From NCBI GenBank assembly GCA_036771375.1, contig DAIPHL010000043.1, positions 1 to 14,822 on the forward strand: a stretch of DNA of 14,822 bases, read 5' to 3'. This document shows, piece after piece, positions 1 to 7,695 of the stretch. Each line of letters opens with the position of its first letter. Positions within the stretch are counted from its first letter, which is position 1. Source of the stretch: DAIPHL01 sp036771375 (GTDB lineage Bacteria; Synergistota; Synergistia; Synergistales; Synergistaceae). Under the pieces are notes generated by a model that saw only the letters and a program-made list of their open reading frames with translations, did not search any database and was not told where the DNA came from. The translations under genes and the position numbers were made by a program.

Positions 1-69
1 AAATGTCGACGGGGCACGCACGAGCCCCGGTGGAAAAATGGGCGGGATACGCATCTTTCGAGGGGGTGA
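1..69 (+). CDS. Possible 3' end of an upstream gene (partial)
   Basis: Frame 1 is open from the window edge to a TGA at 67-69, giving 22 residues rich in Arg, Gly and charged residues. The TGA falls inside the ribosome-binding site of the next gene, a spacing typical of operons. If real, this is the tail of an upstream gene; in E. coli the ybhGFSR operon is preceded by the TetR-type regulator cecR, but nothing in these 22 residues identifies a family. An open frame this short is also likely by chance in GC-rich DNA. Confidence 0.25.
   Translation, partial: KCRRGTHEPRWKNGRDTHLSRG
61..69 (+). promoter_or_regulatory. Ribosome-binding site deciding the start of the HlyD-like gene
   Basis: AGGGGGTGA lies 5 bases before the TTG at 75-77. 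It favours this TTG over the ATG at 3, which has no visible Shine-Dalgarno site because the window begins there, and over the GTG at 66, which lies inside this site. Confidence 0.6.
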
Positions 70-74
70 GTCTC

Positions 75-1079
75 TTGAACAGAAAAGGCGTGATCGTCGT
101 GATCATCCTTGCGGTCGTCCTTTCGGTCGTCTTCCATACCGTCAGGAAACGCCAGGCCGAGGACGGTGGCGTGATCAAGTCCTCCGGCACGGTCGAGGTG
201 ACCGAGCTTCAGTTGTCCCCTCTCGTAGGAGGACGCCTGACGGAGTTCCCCCTGCGCGAAGGAGACCGGGTCGAATCCGGAGACCTCGTGTGCCGCCTCT
301 CCCCCGACGGACTGGATCATCAGGTACGGGCGAAGGAGGCAGCCGTCCTCTCCGCGCGGGAACGCCTGCGGCAGATGGAACGGGGGAGCCGGCCCGAGGA
401 GCTGCGGCGGGGAGAATCGGAGCTGCGTGCTCAAACGCTTCGACTGAATCAGGCGGAGCGCGACGCGAGGCGGTACGCGGAGCTGCAGAAGAAGGATCTC
501 GTCTCCAAACAGACGGCCGAGTCATTCGAGGAAAACGCGAGGGTCCTGCGGGAAGCGGCGAACGTCGCAAGGCAGAACTACATCCTGCTGAAAAAGGGAC
601 CGAGACAGGAGGAGCTCGCACAGCAGAAGGAGCTCATAAAACAGCTCGAGGCGGACCTCGCCGCCACGAGACTGCAACTGTCGTACAAAGAGGTCTTCGC
701 ACCCGCATCCGGCCTGGTCCTGACGAAAAACTACGAGGCGGGCGAGGTCGTCTCGCCCGGCACACCGATTCTGAACATCGGACTCATGGAGGACGCCTGG
801 GTAAAAGTCTACATACCGGCCACCCAGCTCGCTCGGATCAAACCCGGGCAGAGGGCTTCGATCTACCTGGACGGGTCCGGGAAAGAGCCCATTTCGGGAC
901 ACATAAAATCCATCTCGCAGGAGGCCGAGTTCAACCCACGGCTTTCTCTCACGCAGAGAGAACGGGCGAACCAGGTCTTTTGGGTGAAGGTCGCGATCAG
1001 CGGGGACACCGGCCTCGCCAAGCCGGGAATGCCCGCCGACGTCGTGTTCGAAAACCCCGAATCCGGCGGGAATGACTAG
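75..1079 (+). CDS. HlyD/YbhG-like membrane-fusion (periplasmic adaptor) protein of an ABC exporter
   Basis: Periplasmic adaptor that links an inner-membrane ABC exporter to an outer-membrane channel or the periplasm. From the TTG at 75 it has 334 residues, close to E. coli YbhG (about 332). Residues 4-22 form a hydrophobic signal anchor, followed by a basic patch. The first half of the biotinyl-lipoyl domain is at about 38-76 (VGGRLTEFPLREGDRVESGD), then a long helical hairpin of about 110 residues. The hairpin carries two related segments (GSRPEEL and GPRQEEL), as in YbhG. The second lipoyl half follows (APASGLVLTKNYEAGEVV), then a beta-barrel domain. The next three genes supply the two ATPases and the permease, so this is the first known gene of the operon. 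The in-frame ATG at 3 would add 24 residues ahead of the anchor and is less likely. The family is clear; the exported substrate is not. Confidence 0.9.
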   Translation: MNRKGVIVVIILAVVLSVVFHTVRKRQAEDGGVIKSSGTVEVTELQLSPLVGGRLTEFPLREGDRVESGDLVCRLSPDGLDHQVRAKEAAVLSARERLRQMERGSRPEELRRGESELRAQTLRLNQAERDARRYAELQKKDLVSKQTAESFEENARVLREAANVARQNYILLKKGPRQEELAQQKELIKQLEADLAATRLQLSYKEVFAPASGLVLTKNYEAGEVVSPGTPILNIGLMEDAWVKVYIPATQLARIKPGQRASIYLDGSGKEPISGHIKSISQEAEFNPRLSLTQRERANQVFWVKVAISGDTGLAKPGMPADVVFENPESGGND

Positions 1080-1091
1080 AAAACCCGTTCC

Positions 1092-2036
1092 ATGATGCCG
1101 CAAGCAGTGCTCGTGTACAGGTCCGTACACAAGTCGTTCGGCGCTCTCCACGCCCTGAAGGGAATCGACCTGCTCGTGCCCGAAGGCGAGGTCTTCGGCC
1201 TCGTCGGCCCCGATGGCGCGGGAAAGAGCACGATGATCCGTCTTGCGATGGGCATCGTCCGCGCGGATTCCGGGAGCGTAACCCTGCTCGGCTCGAACAG
1301 CCCTCAGTCCGCCAAGACCCACGTCGGCTACGTGCCGCAGACCTTCAGCCTGTACACGGACATGACCGTCATGGAAAACGTCCGCCTTTACGGCGAGTTG
1401 TACGGATGCAAGCCGGACGAAACAGACGCGATCGCGAAGGAGATGTTGAGCAGGACCGGGCTCTGGCGCTTTCGGAATCGCTTCGCGGGGAACCTGTCCG
1501 GGGGGATGAAACAGAAACTCTCGCTCGCAGTCGGTCTTCTGCACAGACCGAAGGCGCTCTTTTTGGACGAGCCCACGACGGGCGTGGACCCGATTGCAAG
1601 GCGCGAGTTCTGGGCCATGCTGTACGAGTTCAACGCCCTCGGTGTCACCATCGTCGTATCGACGCCGTATATGGACGAAGCCGAACTCTGCACGAAGCTG
1701 GCTTTCGTGAACGGCGGAGAGATCCTCGTCCAGGGGACGCCGGACGAGCTCGTCGCGAGTTATCGCCACGAACTGCTCGACGTGGACACGTCGGACCCCG
1801 CAGTAGAGCGCCTTCTCGTCTGTCTTCCCGGGATACTCGACGTCAACCTCTTCGGCACCCATTACCACATCGAGGTGGAGAACGCCGAGGAGGCGACGCG
1901 CGCCATCCGGGAGAGATTCCGTGCGTCGCCTCTTTCCTCCGTCTCGATCTCGAAGATCGACCCCTCGATCGAGGATCTCTTCGTCCTGCTCGCATCGGAC
2001 AAAAGAACGGCCCATCCGGAGGAGGCGGTCGAATGA
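1092..2036 (+). CDS. ABC exporter ATPase 1 (matches the N-terminal half of YbhF)
   Basis: Cytoplasmic nucleotide-binding subunit, 314 residues. Walker A GPDGAGKST is at 39-47, the Q-loop Gln at 83 (VPQTFSLYTDMTV), a normal signature LSGGMKQ at 135-141 and Walker B LFLDEP at 156-161 with Glu160. At the switch position the usual His is replaced: the segment reads STPYMDEAE with Pro192 where His is expected. The GPDGAGK Walker A and the missing switch His are also, from memory, features of the N-terminal half of E. coli YbhF (578 residues, two fused ATPases). Here that half is a separate gene. The C-terminal 80 or so residues form the accessory domain common in ABC-2 ATPases. The gene begins 12 bases after the adaptor gene with no good Shine-Dalgarno site, so it may depend on coupling, and it ends in an ATGA overlap with ATPase 2. 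Confidence 0.93.
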   Translation: MMPQAVLVYRSVHKSFGALHALKGIDLLVPEGEVFGLVGPDGAGKSTMIRLAMGIVRADSGSVTLLGSNSPQSAKTHVGYVPQTFSLYTDMTVMENVRLYGELYGCKPDETDAIAKEMLSRTGLWRFRNRFAGNLSGGMKQKLSLAVGLLHRPKALFLDEPTTGVDPIARREFWAMLYEFNALGVTIVVSTPYMDEAELCTKLAFVNGGEILVQGTPDELVASYRHELLDVDTSDPAVERLLVCLPGILDVNLFGTHYHIEVENAEEATRAIRERFRASPLSSVSISKIDPSIEDLFVLLASDKRTAHPEEAVE

Positions 2037-2995
2037 GCGGACTCGCCGTCGAGCTCAGATCTCTGACGAAACGATTCGGAGACTTCACCGCCGTGAACGA
2101 AATTTCGATGAAAATCGAGCGCGGTTGCGTCTACGGATTCCTCGGACCCAACGGTTCCGGAAAATCCACGACGATACGCATGCTCTGCGGCCTTCTGGCA
2201 CCGACTTCGGGAGAGGCATTCATCCTTGGTGAACACATCGCATCGAAGGGTGGAGAGCTGCGTCGCAAGATCGGCTACATGTCACAGAAATTCAGCCTGT
2301 ATCACGACCTGACCGTGATCGAAAACCTGACGCTCTACGCCGGCCTCTACGATCTCCACAAAGAGGCAAAACGCCGGCGAATCGAGGAAATGCTCGCCTT
2401 CACCGGGCTCGAAGAAAGGCGAAACGACCTGACCCACGTCCTGCCGGGCGGAAGACGGCAGAAGCTCGCGCTCGGTTGCTCGATCCTGCACGATCCGCCC
2501 ATCCTCTTCCTCGACGAGCCGACGGGCGGGGTCGATCCGAAGTCCCGCAGGGAGTTTTGGAAGGTCATCTACGGCCTGTCGCAGAAGGGGACCACGGTGA
2601 TGGTCACCACCCACTTCATGGACGAGGCGGAACATTGCGACAGGGTCGCACTCATATACAACGGCGAGCTCATCGCGGACGACTCGCCGGCGAACCTGAA
2701 GAGGCAACTGCCCGGTTTCATGTACGAGATCGAGGGAAGCCATATCATGGCGCTGCTCGAGAAGATCAAATCCGACGCCTCCCTGCCGTTGATCGACGCG
2801 AACTTCTTCGGTACGAAGCTCCACGTGCTCCTCGGCGAGGAGTACGATTTCGGGAGCTCTCCTTCATTCGAGGGCTACGACGTCAAGCGGATCCTCCCCG
2901 TCATGGAGGACGTCTTCGTGCATCTGGTGCGGACGAACACGAGGCACGATCGAAAGACGAAGCAGGAGGACCCCGACGGTCCCATGAAGGAGTGA
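2033..2995 (+). CDS. ABC exporter ATPase 2 (matches the C-terminal half of YbhF)
   Basis: Second nucleotide-binding subunit, 320 residues. Walker A GPNGSGKST is at 38-46, the Q-loop at 85 (MSQKFSLYHDLTV), Walker B ILFLDEP at 157-163 with catalytic Glu162, and a normal switch His194 (VTTHFMDEAEHC). The signature is abnormal: LPGGRRQ at 137-143 instead of LSGG. The C-terminal half of E. coli YbhF likewise has LPLG there (from memory). Its defects are therefore the mirror of ATPase 1, which has a normal signature but no switch His. The start ATG overlaps the stop of ATPase 1 (ATGA at 2033-2036) and sits 7 bases after GGAGGAGG (2018-2025), so this start is secure. The two proteins are inferred to form a heterodimer driving the downstream permease. 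Confidence 0.93.
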   Translation: MSGLAVELRSLTKRFGDFTAVNEISMKIERGCVYGFLGPNGSGKSTTIRMLCGLLAPTSGEAFILGEHIASKGGELRRKIGYMSQKFSLYHDLTVIENLTLYAGLYDLHKEAKRRRIEEMLAFTGLEERRNDLTHVLPGGRRQKLALGCSILHDPPILFLDEPTGGVDPKSRREFWKVIYGLSQKGTTVMVTTHFMDEAEHCDRVALIYNGELIADDSPANLKRQLPGFMYEIEGSHIMALLEKIKSDASLPLIDANFFGTKLHVLLGEEYDFGSSPSFEGYDVKRILPVMEDVFVHLVRTNTRHDRKTKQEDPDGPMKE

Positions 2996-3001
2996 CGGTC
3001 C

Positions 3002-4129
3002 ATGCGAAGATTGAAAGCCCTCATCGTGAAGGAGTTCATACAGGTGTTTCGGGACAGGATCACGCTCGCCATGATGGCGGGCATCCCGGTCATGCAGCTT
3101 CTGATCTTCGGCTTCGCGATCAACACCGACGTCAAGCACCTTCGGACGGCGGTGCTCGATCAGGCTCGCACGCAGGAAAGTCGCCAACTTCTCGACGAAT
3201 TCAGGGGAAGCATGTACTTCGACATGGTGAAGACCGTCCACAGCTTCGCCGAGTTGAACGAAGCCGTGGGCAGAGGGGACGTCAAGGTCGGGATCGCCAT
3301 TCCTCCGGACTTCTCCCGAAAGACGTCCTCGGGACGCCGGGCCGGGGTGCAGGTCATCGTCGACGCCACCGACAGCATGTCGGCGTCCTCTGCGATCTCC
3401 GCCGCGAGCATGCTGGGCATGTTGGGTTCGCAGCGAATCCTGATATCGGAGCTCTCCAGAAGGGGAATCCATCCCCCCAAAGGTGCGATCGACGTGCGGG
3501 TGCGTCCGTGGTACAACCCGGATTTCGTGACGTCGTGGTACATGGTGCCGGGAATCATCGGCATCCTTCTGACGATGACGCTCACGATCATGATGGCGAT
3601 CGCGATCGTACGGGAGAGCGAGCAGGGAACGCTGGAACAGCTCCTGGTGACCCCCTTGCGTCCCTGGGAGCTTTTGACAAGCAAGGTCGTCCCCTACGTC
3701 CTCATCGCTTACATGCAGCTCATGATCGCCATCATGTGCGGCATATACATCTTCGACATGCCGTTTCGCGGAAGTCTTCCGCTCTTCCTCGGCCTGACGT
3801 TTTTCTTCATCATGGCGTCCCTCTCCATGGGGATCATGATATCGACCGTGTCGAAAAACCAGATGCAGGCGCTACAGCTTTCCATATTCGCGATTCTTCC
3901 GAGCATTCTGCTCTCCGGCTACCTGTTTCCGATCGAGGCGATGCCGCGTCTGTTTCAAATCATGGCCCACTGCGTTCCCATGACCTATTACCTGAAGATC
4001 GCGCGGCACATCATTCTCAAGGGCAGCCCGTTCCTCTACGTATGGAAGGAGACGGCCGCTCTTTTTGTCTTCGTCGTGCTCCTCTTCAGTGCGAGCATCG
4101 CGATGTTCCGCAGGCATTACGTCCCATAG
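3002..4129 (+). CDS. ABC-2 type exporter permease (YbhS/YbhR-like)
   Basis: Inner-membrane subunit of 375 residues, the normal length for YbhS or YbhR. One transmembrane helix at about 22-40 is followed by a large extracytoplasmic domain (about 42-175), then five helices at about 180-203, 228-251, 257-280, 289-309 and 348-369. The ABC-2 coupling segment RESEQGTLEQLLVTPL is at 204-219 and the conserved LLSGYLFPIEAMP at 303-315. AAGGAG at 2987-2992, inside the end of ATPase 2, gives the ATG at 3002 with 9-base spacing. E. coli encodes two different permeases after YbhF; here only one follows, and the next gene is glyA behind its own promoter. The permease may form a homodimer, or a partner may lie elsewhere. 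Confidence 0.92.
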   Translation: MRRLKALIVKEFIQVFRDRITLAMMAGIPVMQLLIFGFAINTDVKHLRTAVLDQARTQESRQLLDEFRGSMYFDMVKTVHSFAELNEAVGRGDVKVGIAIPPDFSRKTSSGRRAGVQVIVDATDSMSASSAISAASMLGMLGSQRILISELSRRGIHPPKGAIDVRVRPWYNPDFVTSWYMVPGIIGILLTMTLTIMMAIAIVRESEQGTLEQLLVTPLRPWELLTSKVVPYVLIAYMQLMIAIMCGIYIFDMPFRGSLPLFLGLTFFFIMASLSMGIMISTVSKNQMQALQLSIFAILPSILLSGYLFPIEAMPRLFQIMAHCVPMTYYLKIARHIILKGSPFLYVWKETAALFVFVVLLFSASIAMFRRHYVP

Positions 4130-4138
4130 TCGTCCGAA

Positions 4139-4193
4139 ACCGTGCGGAAAGCACGGAAAAAACGCTTGTGTTATAATTTTTACCGTGCGAAAG
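4139..4193 (+). repeat. Near-direct repeat ACCGTGCG(G)AAAG flanking the glyA -10 box
   Basis: ACCGTGCGGAAAG at 4139-4151 and ACCGTGCGAAAG at 4182-4193 differ by one inserted G and lie 43 bases apart, about four DNA turns, one on each side of the -10 box at 4172-4177. The first copy is also the left arm of a hairpin, CCGTGC (4140-4145) with GCACGG (4151-4156). Alternatively GCACGG plus its A-run can pair with the T-run and CCGTGC of the second copy across the promoter. A regulator site is possible; nothing identifies one. Confidence 0.4.
4169..4177 (+). promoter_or_regulatory. Extended -10 promoter for the glyA operon
   Basis: TGTTATAAT is a perfect extended -10 (TG, one base, TATAAT). The -35 position (about 4149-4154) does not resemble TTGACA, which is common for extended -10 promoters. 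Transcription would start near 4184, giving a leader of about 80 bases. The leader contains a small stem, CGAAAG (4188-4193) with CTTTCG (4205-4210), with a T-rich loop. I see no known riboswitch in it. Confidence 0.6.
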
Positions 4194-4250
4194 TCTTTTT
4201 TCGGCTTTCGGGCGATTGTCTTTGTACGCCACACCACGATGAAACGCAAT

Positions 4251-4258
4251 AGGGGGAG
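4251..4258 (+). promoter_or_regulatory. Ribosome-binding site deciding the TTG start of glyA
   Basis: AGGGGGAG lies 6 bases before the TTG at 4265-4267. The nearest in-frame ATG is seven codons further in and has no site of its own. Confidence 0.65.
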
Positions 4259-4264
4259 TTTGTT

Positions 4265-5530
4265 TTGGCTTATTTCAACGAGTACATGGAAAGACCTCTT
4301 CTCGAGCAGGACCCGGAGATCGCGCATCTCATCGATCACGAGCTCGAACGCCAGAGAACGCACGTCGAGCTCATCGCCTCCGAGAACTTCGTGCCCCGGG
4401 CGATCCTCGACGCGATGGGATCGGTCTTGACCAACAAATACGCGGAGGGGTATCCGTACAGGAAATACTACGGCGGATGCGAGTTCGTCGAAAAGATCGA
4501 GGAGATCGCGATCGAGCGGGCCAAGAAGCTCTTCGGAGCGTATCACGCGAATGTCCAGCCCCACTCGGGAAGCACGGCGAACCAGGCCGCCTACTTCACC
4601 GTCCTCAACCCCGGGGACACGATGCTCGCGATGCGTCTCGATCACGGCGGACACCTCTCCCACGGACATCCGATCAACTTCACGGGCAGGATGTACAACA
4701 TCGTCGCATACGGGGTAGACCCCGAGACCGAGACGATCGACTACGACGAAGTGGGCCGCCTGGCACGGGAAAACAGGCCGAAAGCGATCGTGGCCGGTGC
4801 GAGCGCGTATCCGCGCAAACTCGATTTCGCCCGCTTCCGGGCGATCGCCGACGAGGTCGGCGCCGCCCTGATCAGCGACATGGCCCACATCGCCGGACTC
4901 GTCGCAGGCGGCGTACACGAGAACCCGACGCGTCACTCGCACTTCGTCACGTCCACGACCCACAAGACGCTGAGAGGACCGCGCGGCGCCTTCATCCTCT
5001 GCTGCGAGGAATATGCGAAGGAGCTCGACCGCGTCGTATTTCCCGGCATACAGGGAGGTCCCCTGCTCCCCGCCGTCGCAGGCAAGGCGGCCTGTTTCAA
5101 ACTCGCGACGGAGCCATCCTTCGCGGACTACGCGAAGCGCGTCGTGCAAAATGCCTCCGCCCTCTCGAAGGAGCTCGCCGATCGCGGTTTTCGAATCGTC
5201 TCCGGCGGAACGGACAACCACCTGATGCTCGTCGACCTTCGCCCGAAGGGCATCACCGGAAAAGCCGCCGAGAAACTCCTCGGTGAGGCGGGTATCACGG
5301 CAAACAAAAACGCCATTCCGTTCGACCCGGAGAAACCGATGGTCACGAGCGGTCTGCGCTTCGGAACGGCAGCGGTGACGACCCGCGGCATGGGAAGCGA
5401 GGAGATGGTGCTGATCGCGGACGCGATAGATCGCGTGCTCTCTTCGCCCGAAGACGAAAACGAGAGGGCCTCGACCCGCTCGCGCATCGCCGAACTCGGA
5501 CGGGCGTTTCCCCTCTACGAAAGCCTGTAG
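4265..5530 (+). CDS. glyA: Serine hydroxymethyltransferase
   Basis: Cytoplasmic PLP enzyme that converts serine and tetrahydrofolate to glycine and 5,10-methylene-tetrahydrofolate, the main source of one-carbon units. It has 421 residues, within the usual bacterial range (about 410-430). Hallmarks are ELIASENFVP near the N terminus, NKYAEGYPYRKYYGG, QPHSGSTANQAAY, the PLP-pocket segment DMAHIAGLVAGG, and TSTTHKTLRGPRG, whose Lys234 is the expected PLP lysine. The C-terminal GLRFGTAAVTTRG is also typical. Translation starts at TTG. The gene has its own promoter, so it is separate from the upstream exporter operon, and is followed 18 bases later by rlmN. The family and function are secure. Confidence 0.98.
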   Translation: MAYFNEYMERPLLEQDPEIAHLIDHELERQRTHVELIASENFVPRAILDAMGSVLTNKYAEGYPYRKYYGGCEFVEKIEEIAIERAKKLFGAYHANVQPHSGSTANQAAYFTVLNPGDTMLAMRLDHGGHLSHGHPINFTGRMYNIVAYGVDPETETIDYDEVGRLARENRPKAIVAGASAYPRKLDFARFRAIADEVGAALISDMAHIAGLVAGGVHENPTRHSHFVTSTTHKTLRGPRGAFILCCEEYAKELDRVVFPGIQGGPLLPAVAGKAACFKLATEPSFADYAKRVVQNASALSKELADRGFRIVSGGTDNHLMLVDLRPKGITGKAAEKLLGEAGITANKNAIPFDPEKPMVTSGLRFGTAAVTTRGMGSEEMVLIADAIDRVLSSPEDENERASTRSRIAELGRAFPLYESL

Positions 5531-5548
5531 ACGAAAGGACCGAATCCC

Positions 5549-6886
5549 TTGAAAGACCCCGCCGGCGCCTTTGAAAAACGTTACGAGGAGTGGACCGACT
5601 TCTTCGGGGCGCTCGGGGAGGCCCCTTACCGCGCCACTCAGATCTGCGCGTGGCTCTGGAAACGATGCGTATTCGACCCCGGAGCGATGACCGATTTCGG
5701 CAAGGAACTCCGAGAGACTCTCGCGAACACGCTCGACTTCAGGCCTCCGAAGATCGTGACGTGCGAACGATCGAAGGATGGCACGAGAAAATTTTTGATG
5801 GAGATGACGGACGGTGTGCGAATCGAATCGGCCCTCATCAAACAGGGAGAGAGAACGACGGCTTGTCTCTCGACGCAGGCGGGATGTCCCATCGGTTGTC
5901 CCTTCTGCAATACCGGGGAGGGAGGATTCGAGCGAAACCTGAGCGCCGGCGAGATCGCCTCTCAATTCGTTGCAGTGGAAGCCCATCTCGGAAGGAAGAT
6001 CGACAATCTGGTCTTCATGGGGATGGGCGAGCCCTTTCTCAACACCGAGGCCCTCCTGGAGGCGATACGCATCCTGAACCACCCGAAGATGCGGGAGCTG
6101 GGCATCCGGCACATGACCGTCTCCACCGCCGGCGTGGCGCCCGGCATTGCCGCGCTCGCCGAGTCCGGACTGGGCGTCCGTCTTGCCGTGTCGCTCCACG
6201 CGCCCGACAACGCTCTGCGGGACGAGCTCGTGCCGTGCAACACATCCTGGCCGCTCGAGGAGCTTCTGTCCGCTCTGCACGAGTATCAACGCCGGACCAA
6301 GGATCGCGTGACGATCGAATACGCGCCCTTCAGGAACAAAAACGACTCGCTCGAACACGCGAGGCGGCTGGTGAAGCTCCTGCGCGGCCTGCACGCCTTC
6401 ATCAATCTGATCCCCGCGAACGAAAACGGCGGCGGCTACGAGCGCAGCACGCCCGAGTCGACCCTGCGCTTTCAGAGCGTCCTGGAATCCGCCGGATTCG
6501 AGACGGCGATCCGCATGGAGCGCGGCGGTGACATCGACGCCGCCTGCGGTCAACTGCGACGCCGCCGGAAAGAGAAGGAGGAGCCCGGCTCCGCCCCGCA
6601 CCGGGAGGAGCGGACGGACGTCCGGACGAAGGAAGAACCGCGCGTTTCCACAAAAGGGCGGACGAAGAGCGGACGCCGTAAAACCTCCACCGGGCGAACC
6701 GAACGGGAAAAACCACACAGGCAAGACGCGGGGCTCAACGCCCGTTCCCGGGCAGGAGACGAGAAAAGACCGGCGCCGAAAAGGCGAGAAGGGCGACCTC
6801 CCTCCGCCGGACGCGCCCAAAACAGGGATCGAGGCCCCGACAGGACGGAAAGAGCTCCCGGAGGAACGCCTCGAAGGGTTCGATGA
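5549..6886 (+). CDS. rlmN: Dual-specificity RNA methyltransferase RlmN with a long basic C-terminal tail
   Basis: Radical SAM enzyme making 2-methyladenosine in 23S rRNA (A2503 in E. coli) and in some tRNAs. The cluster motif CPIGCPFC gives Cys113, Cys117 and Cys120. The two mechanistic cysteines are present: Cys106, seven residues before the cluster as in E. coli (Cys118/Cys125), and Cys333 in RGGDIDAACGQL (E. coli Cys355). The SAM-binding GMGEPFLN is at 158-165. The core ends at about 337, but the frame runs on to 445. The extra 108 residues are almost all Arg, Lys, Glu, Gly, Pro, Ser, Thr and Asp, with no predicted fold. The TTG start has AAAGGA (5534-5539) 9 bases upstream. Lack of ordinary Cfr features and the intact RlmN C terminus favour RlmN over Cfr. 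The stop overlaps the next gene as ATGA. Confidence 0.95.
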   Translation: MKDPAGAFEKRYEEWTDFFGALGEAPYRATQICAWLWKRCVFDPGAMTDFGKELRETLANTLDFRPPKIVTCERSKDGTRKFLMEMTDGVRIESALIKQGERTTACLSTQAGCPIGCPFCNTGEGGFERNLSAGEIASQFVAVEAHLGRKIDNLVFMGMGEPFLNTEALLEAIRILNHPKMRELGIRHMTVSTAGVAPGIAALAESGLGVRLAVSLHAPDNALRDELVPCNTSWPLEELLSALHEYQRRTKDRVTIEYAPFRNKNDSLEHARRLVKLLRGLHAFINLIPANENGGGYERSTPESTLRFQSVLESAGFETAIRMERGGDIDAACGQLRRRRKEKEEPGSAPHREERTDVRTKEEPRVSTKGRTKSGRRKTSTGRTEREKPHRQDAGLNARSRAGDEKRPAPKRREGRPPSAGRAQNRDRGPDRTERAPGGTPRRVR

Positions 6887-7695
6887 GCCCGCCCTCCGCG
6901 AAGCGTCCCTCTGGAAACCGGTCGCTTCGCCTTCTACGGTCGATCGAAAGAAGCGGACTCGCGATTCCCGCGGGGATCGCCCTGCTCTGGTGGTACGGTT
7001 CCAATGCGGGATGGTGGGACCCCTATCTCCTGCCGGGGCCTTGCGCCGTCATGACGTCCCTTCTCGAAACGGCCCGCAGTGGAGAGCTCGTCACCAACAT
7101 CGCTGCGAGCGTGGCACGGATCGCGAAGGGATTCGGCCTTGCGACGATCTTCGCCCTTTCTCTCTCGTTTCTCTGTGGACTCCGCGAGTCGGTGGCCAGG
7201 CAACTCGCTCCGTCCCTCGAATTTTTAAGACACATACCGCCAATGGCGACGATCCCCATGCTCATCCTCTGGCTGGGAATCGGCGAAGCGTCCAAGATCG
7301 CGATCATCGTGCTGGCGACCTTCTTTCCCGTCTTTCTCAACACCGTCGAGGGGATCTCTCGATACGACGAAGGGCTTGTCGACGTCGCCCGCTGTTTCGG
7401 ATACACACCGACACAGACTCTGCGCCGTGTCGTCATCCCGGGCGCGATTCCCTACATTCTGACCGGAATGAGGCTGGGACTGGGATACGGCTGGCGCTCC
7501 CTGATCGCTTCGGAGCTTTTGGCCGCCTCTTCGGGACTCGGTTACATGATCCTCAACGCCGAACAGCTCTCCCGTCCCGACATCGTGATGGCCGGAATCC
7601 TCGTCATCGGATTTTTAGGCTCCGCCGTGGATATGCTCTTTTCCCTCCTGTCCGACCGCGTCATGGCGTACGGCAAGACAAATGGCGTGGCTTGA
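6883..7695 (+). CDS. ABC importer permease, TauC/SsuC/NrtB family
   Basis: Inner-membrane permease of 270 residues in the nitrate/sulfonate/taurine-type importer family. About six hydrophobic segments are visible (about 27-40, 76-99, 118-134, 137-153, 191-215 and 232-257). The EAA-type cytoplasmic loop that contacts the ATPase is at about 163-190 (EGLVDVARCFGYTPTQTLRRVVIPGAIP), followed by the family's usual GLGYGWRSLIASELLAASSGLG. The ATG overlaps the rlmN stop (ATGA at 6883-6886) and the end overlaps the ATPase gene by 14 bases, so the three are likely translated together. No periplasmic binding protein is present in the window. Substrates in this family range from sulfonates to nitrate, thiamine precursors and riboflavin-like compounds, so the substrate cannot be called. 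Confidence 0.93.
   Translation: MSPPSAKRPSGNRSLRLLRSIERSGLAIPAGIALLWWYGSNAGWWDPYLLPGPCAVMTSLLETARSGELVTNIAASVARIAKGFGLATIFALSLSFLCGLRESVARQLAPSLEFLRHIPPMATIPMLILWLGIGEASKIAIIVLATFFPVFLNTVEGISRYDEGLVDVARCFGYTPTQTLRRVVIPGAIPYILTGMRLGLGYGWRSLIASELLAASSGLGYMILNAEQLSRPDIVMAGILVIGFLGSAVDMLFSLLSDRVMAYGKTNGVA

Noticed and set aside
522..2015. 497-codon open frame on the minus strand
   Set aside because: Antisense to the HlyD-like and ATPase 1 genes; no recognisable domain and no ribosome-binding site.
4140..4156. Hairpin CCGTGC-GGAAA-GCACGG as terminator of the exporter operon
   Set aside because: It is followed by an A-run, not a T-run, on the + strand, so it is not a standard intrinsic terminator. 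I kept it only as part of the repeat structure near the promoter.
4239..4430. Possible leader peptide gene starting at the ATG at 4239, overlapping the glyA start
   Set aside because: No Shine-Dalgarno site before this ATG, and the frame runs far into glyA with shadow-like Ser/Arg-rich content.
3872..6820. Very long open frame (982 codons) on the minus strand
   Set aside because: It lies opposite the permease end, glyA and rlmN, whose motifs are unmistakable. Its translation is low-complexity Arg/Gly/Val/Asp-rich sequence typical of the antisense of GC-rich genes.
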